NCBI GenBank assembly: GCA_947176355.1
Contig: CAMWQY010000136.1
Span: 1 to 7,112, forward strand
Reading direction: 5' to 3'
From: an uncultured Porphyromonadaceae bacterium
GTDB lineage: Bacteria > Bacteroidota > Bacteroidia > Bacteroidales > Muribaculaceae
DNA: 7,112 bases
Below the pieces are notes generated by a model. That model did no database searches. It was not told where the DNA came from and saw only the letters and a program-made list of their open reading frames with translations. Below are positions 4,935 to 7,112 of this stretch, piece by piece. Numbering within the stretch: position 1 is the first letter of the stretch; each line of letters starts with the position of its first letter. The position numbers and the translations under genes are program-made.

Positions 4935-6022
4935 TTGACATTTTGTACATTAGATTACAGGCATGATAAATTCTGAAGTTTGCCAGAGCCTTCCGTCCTG
5001 TCGGATCTGTAAACAGTGGTCATTGATGCAGACCGTGGCCTCTACATAGGTATGCATAAGTTCCGGTTTGACTTCGACACTGGTATTCAACACGTTTATG
5101 AGGCAATCGCTCCTGACAAGCCTGATGAATGTTATCTCGTTCAGGTTCCATGGATCGATTTCAGGCCGCTGTTTGACTTCGTAATCCTTTGCCAACGGAT
5201 TGCTGGGTAGGAATGTCTCAAGATCCATCTGGACGGGTGTCCTGTGGTTCATCGTGGAGTAATGATGCTCCCTGTTGTGTAGCTCCATAAACTCCGCCGA
5301 GTGACGTATCAAGGAATCGAAATCCTTGTGCTCCTGTGTAAGTAGCGTCCTTTCGACCTTTTGGTTGAAACCCTCGACCACTCCGTTTCTCCACGGCTCT
5401 CCCACCGGAATATTTCCAGAAAGATACGACACTTCGGGTGATATCTTCGGCACTTTTCGACAGAATGGGGAACACACCTGCATGACGGGTGTCATTGCTG
5501 ATGATGTTCAACAGGTAGAAGCGGTTCCCTCCTCGAAGATACCTTGGGCCTATCAGATCCATCAGCTGCATGTTGAGGGGATCTGCGGGATAATCGATTC
5601 CACTTTTCACATAGGCTGGCTTTGATCGGCTCAATCCATGTTTCCTGAGGATTCGGTTGATGGTGGCCACTGACGGAGGCTCGATTCCCTGTCGTCTGAG
5701 CTCATGCATGATCGGATAGGCGCCGGACTCTCTGTGGGGATCCTCATCCAATGCCCTGCGTGTCCTTATAACAGCCGATTCGATGTCCTTATGGGTCTTG
5801 TTGGCTATCGTTCGGGGTGCGTTGGACTTGGATTGGTTCCAGTCGGATTCCCCTGTGGAACTACGCTCAACCCACTTGTATACCCACTGTCTTGATTTGC
5901 CGAGCTGTCTGGCTACTTCTGTTACACTGACTCATTGGCTGACCATCGTCACTGCCTGTTTTCTAAGCTGTTCTTCCATATGTCCATATTATGATTCTGG
6001 AAGAATGTACAAAAAATGTCAA
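4935..6022 (-). mobile_element. Decayed IS481-like insertion sequence
   Basis: The element is bounded by TTGACATTTTGTACATT at 4935-4951 and its inverted counterpart at 6004-6022 (TTGACATTTTTTGTACATT when read on the minus strand). These differ by two T in the homopolymer. It carries a single minus-strand transposase relic filling almost all of the roughly 1.09 kb, and the transposase stop codon overlaps the left terminal repeat. It is visibly GC-richer than the LRR operon. No clear target-site duplication was identified. The broken transposase means it could move only with help from a related copy. Confidence 0.7.
4950..5979 (-). pseudogene. IS481-like DDE transposase, inactivated by a nonsense codon and an internal deletion
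   Basis: From the ATG at 5979 the frame encodes a helix-turn-helix N-terminus (VSVTEVARQLGKSRQWVYKW), interrupted by a TGA at codon 16 (5932-5934) where a Gly codon is likely ancestral. Next comes the IRTRRALDEDPHRESGAYPI linker and HELRRQGIEPPSVATINRIL. The rve catalytic core then starts, with its first Asp in QLMDLIGP (near 5558). After VVSFWKY, at about 5405-5415, the reading frame changes and IPVGEPWRNGVVEGFNQKVE, with the third catalytic Glu, continues in another frame to the stop at 4950. The segment that should hold the second catalytic Asp (DNG-type motif) is missing, so an out-of-frame deletion of several tens of codons is inferred. The enzyme cannot be active. Family assignment rests on domain order and motif style. 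Confidence 0.85.
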
Positions 6023-6100
6023 GGTTCTCTATAAACTGAGATATGAATTTTGTCTACGGATTCATGATATTATTAATATTTTATAAAACAATACGCCTTG

Positions 6101-6175
6101 GTGTCAACGATGTCCTGACACAAAATGTCAACGAACTGCTGATACAAAAAGTGTCAACGATGTCCTGAGCCACGG
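6101..6175. repeat. Three 25-bp tandem repeats resembling stacked IS ends
   Basis: Units start at 6101, 6126 and 6151. Units 1 and 3 share GTGTCAACGATGTCCTGA exactly (6101-6118 and 6151-6168). Unit 2 keeps TGTCAACGA and the trailing (C/T)ACAAAA. Read on the minus strand they give CGTTGACA(C/T)TTTTTGTATC-like sequences, the same motif as the IS ends at 4820 and 4935 in inverted orientation. They may be transposase-binding repeats or remnants of several right ends. No spacers or cas genes are present. Confidence 0.7.
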
Positions 6176-6177
6176 CA

Positions 6178-6250
6178 GCTATTGGTTAATAGGCATAACG
6201 ATCAGGTCTCCGACATAATTTTGCTTTAAAAGCTTCGCAAGTCCAACTTA
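6178..6250. repeat. Direct repeat, right copy
   Basis: This is the counterpart of 4685-4790, running from GCTATTGG through AGGCATAACGATCAGGTCTC to CAACTTA. It lacks the CCCCAGACT hairpin insert, and its ATCAGGTC hairpin is degenerate on one side (GACATAAT). It lies immediately downstream of the second ATPase stop codon. Between the IS end at 6022 and this repeat only the 25-bp tandem repeats and AT-rich sequence are seen. Confidence 0.65.
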
Positions 6251-6264
6251 AATTACTAATATGG

Positions 6265-7112
6265 TTAGAAATTCATTTTGAGGAAATCGCGTAGACGTAT
6301 ATGAAGGATACCAGGATATCCATCTACTTCTCCACCTATTGGATCCATTGACACTACATATTTCGGATATTGATCCTGAATGGCTTTGAGATTTCCGAAT
6401 TCTCTATCGATGGTCTCCTGAGAAGCCAACAGATAAGTAACCTGAAAATACATTCGCTTTTCATCGCGCTCGGCCACGAAGTCGACTTTCCCGTTGCGGA
6501 GAGCACCGACAGTCACCTCAAATCCATGCATACGAAGATGATTCAAAACCACGGTCTCCATTACTTTCTCTATGGATTGACGCACTTTGAATCCGCATAG
6601 GAAATTACGGATGCCATGGTCAGTGAAATAATACTTGAATGTCTGTTCGAAGAGTCTTTTACCGTGAATGTCATATCTAAATATAGGTTCAAAGACCAAT
6701 GCATTCGACATATATTCCAGGTAATCCGATGTAATGGCCTTTGTAATTTTATCACCTTGACTGCGCATCGTATTGGCAATATTTGTAGGAGATACAGGTT
6801 TGCTGGTGGTATCTGCCACAAACTTAGCAAGGTTGGTAAGGAATGTGGCATTCCGGATGTTAGCCCGTTCCACGATATCACGCATCATTATCGTTGTATA
6901 TACACCCTGTATGTAGTCGAAAACCTGACGGTTATCCTCAAGATCAAAATGTCTTAGTCCTGGAAGGCCACCGACCTTTAGATAGAGTTGTAGACTATCT
7001 TCCGAGTCAGTAAGCTTATGGAATTCAAGGAATTCAATATACGAAAGACTGTAAATAGGTATTTCAATGTAGCGTCCTCCGAGCCTTGTGCCAAGCTCGG
7101 AAGAATAAATGT
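6265..7112 (-). CDS. AAA_14/DUF4143-type ATPase, C-terminal part (N-terminus beyond window)
   Basis: The frame is open from the right window edge (first full codon at 7110) to TAA at 6265, giving 281 visible residues. It should not be started at the internal Met codons near 6888, because the upstream in-frame sequence is clearly coding. SSELGTRLGGRYIEIPIYSL matches the segment following the sensor strand in this ATPase family, then YLKVGGLPGL and TTIMMRDIVER match the DUF4143 core. The C-terminal domain has GKVDFVAE and YFQVTYLL, the same nuclease-like D...QVT arrangement as the ATPase at 188-1492. The Walker A and B motifs lie outside the window. Despite the shared family it is well diverged from the first ATPase. 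No TGTCCTAAA palindromes are found at its 3' end; the direct repeat 6178-6250 follows its stop. Confidence 0.9.
   Translation of the reverse strand, partial: IYSSELGTRLGGRYIEIPIYSLSYIEFLEFHKLTDSEDSLQLYLKVGGLPGLRHFDLEDNRQVFDYIQGVYTTIMMRDIVERANIRNATFLTNLAKFVADTTSKPVSPTNIANTMRSQGDKITKAITSDYLEYMSNALVFEPIFRYDIHGKRLFEQTFKYYFTDHGIRNFLCGFKVRQSIEKVMETVVLNHLRMHGFEVTVGALRNGKVDFVAERDEKRMYFQVTYLLASQETIDREFGNLKAIQDQYPKYVVSMDPIGGEVDGYPGILHIRLRDFLKMNF

Noticed and set aside
5016..6034. Plus-strand frames across the IS element
   Set aside because: They are antisense shadows of the transposase relic and show no family motifs.
6101..6175. Tandem repeats as a CRISPR array
   Set aside because: The repeats are head-to-tail with no unique spacers, and no cas genes are present. 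They match the nearby IS-end motif instead.
6370..6957. Frames 6370-6600 (+), 6570-6881 (-) and 6616-6957 (+)
   Set aside because: All overlap the clear DUF4143 reading frame, which runs unbroken from 6265 to the window edge.

Overview
The window looks like an accessory region of a Bacteroidales chromosome (Bacteroides/Prevotella/Muribaculaceae type). This rests on Bacteroidetes-style promoters (TAnnTTTG -7 boxes at 1512-1519 and 4532-4539, both read on the minus strand), the absence of strong Shine-Dalgarno sequences, a BspA-like secreted leucine-rich-repeat protein with a type IX-like C-terminal tail, and two AAA_14/DUF4143 ATPases, a family abundant in these bacteria. The genus is not determined.

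Layout: a plus-strand gene fragment ends at 92. From 117 to 1546 lies a minus-strand DUF4143-type ATPase gene (188-1492). It is bracketed by pairs of a 19-bp palindrome (TGTCCTAAAATTTAGGACA type). Each pair has the same 33-bp centre-to-centre spacing, and the upstream pair overlaps the promoter. A minus-strand intrinsic terminator (1562-1595) closes the next unit, an AT-rich three-gene operon read leftward: a GIY-YIG-like small protein (3771-4163), a HEPN-like small protein (3347-3778) and a secreted BspA-like LRR protein (1746-3335). The operon appears to start at a promoter at 4532-4562 and to carry a leader of about 360 nt full of inverted repeats.

From about 4580 to 6264 there is no intact gene. 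This stretch holds hairpin repeats, an 81-bp inverted-repeat element (4834-4914), a decayed IS481-like insertion sequence (about 4935-6022) whose transposase has a nonsense codon and a frame-shifting internal deletion, three 25-bp tandem repeats that look like stacked IS ends (6101-6175), and a diverged direct repeat flanking the whole assembly (4685-4790 and 6178-6250). The window ends inside a second minus-strand DUF4143-type ATPase (6265 to beyond 7112), of which the C-terminal part is visible.

Functionally, the ATPases and the three-gene operon are separate units. The most unusual observations are the phased palindrome pairs around the first ATPase and the structured leader feeding a nuclease-fold/HEPN/secreted-LRR gene set. 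No function for the three-gene set can be proved from sequence alone.
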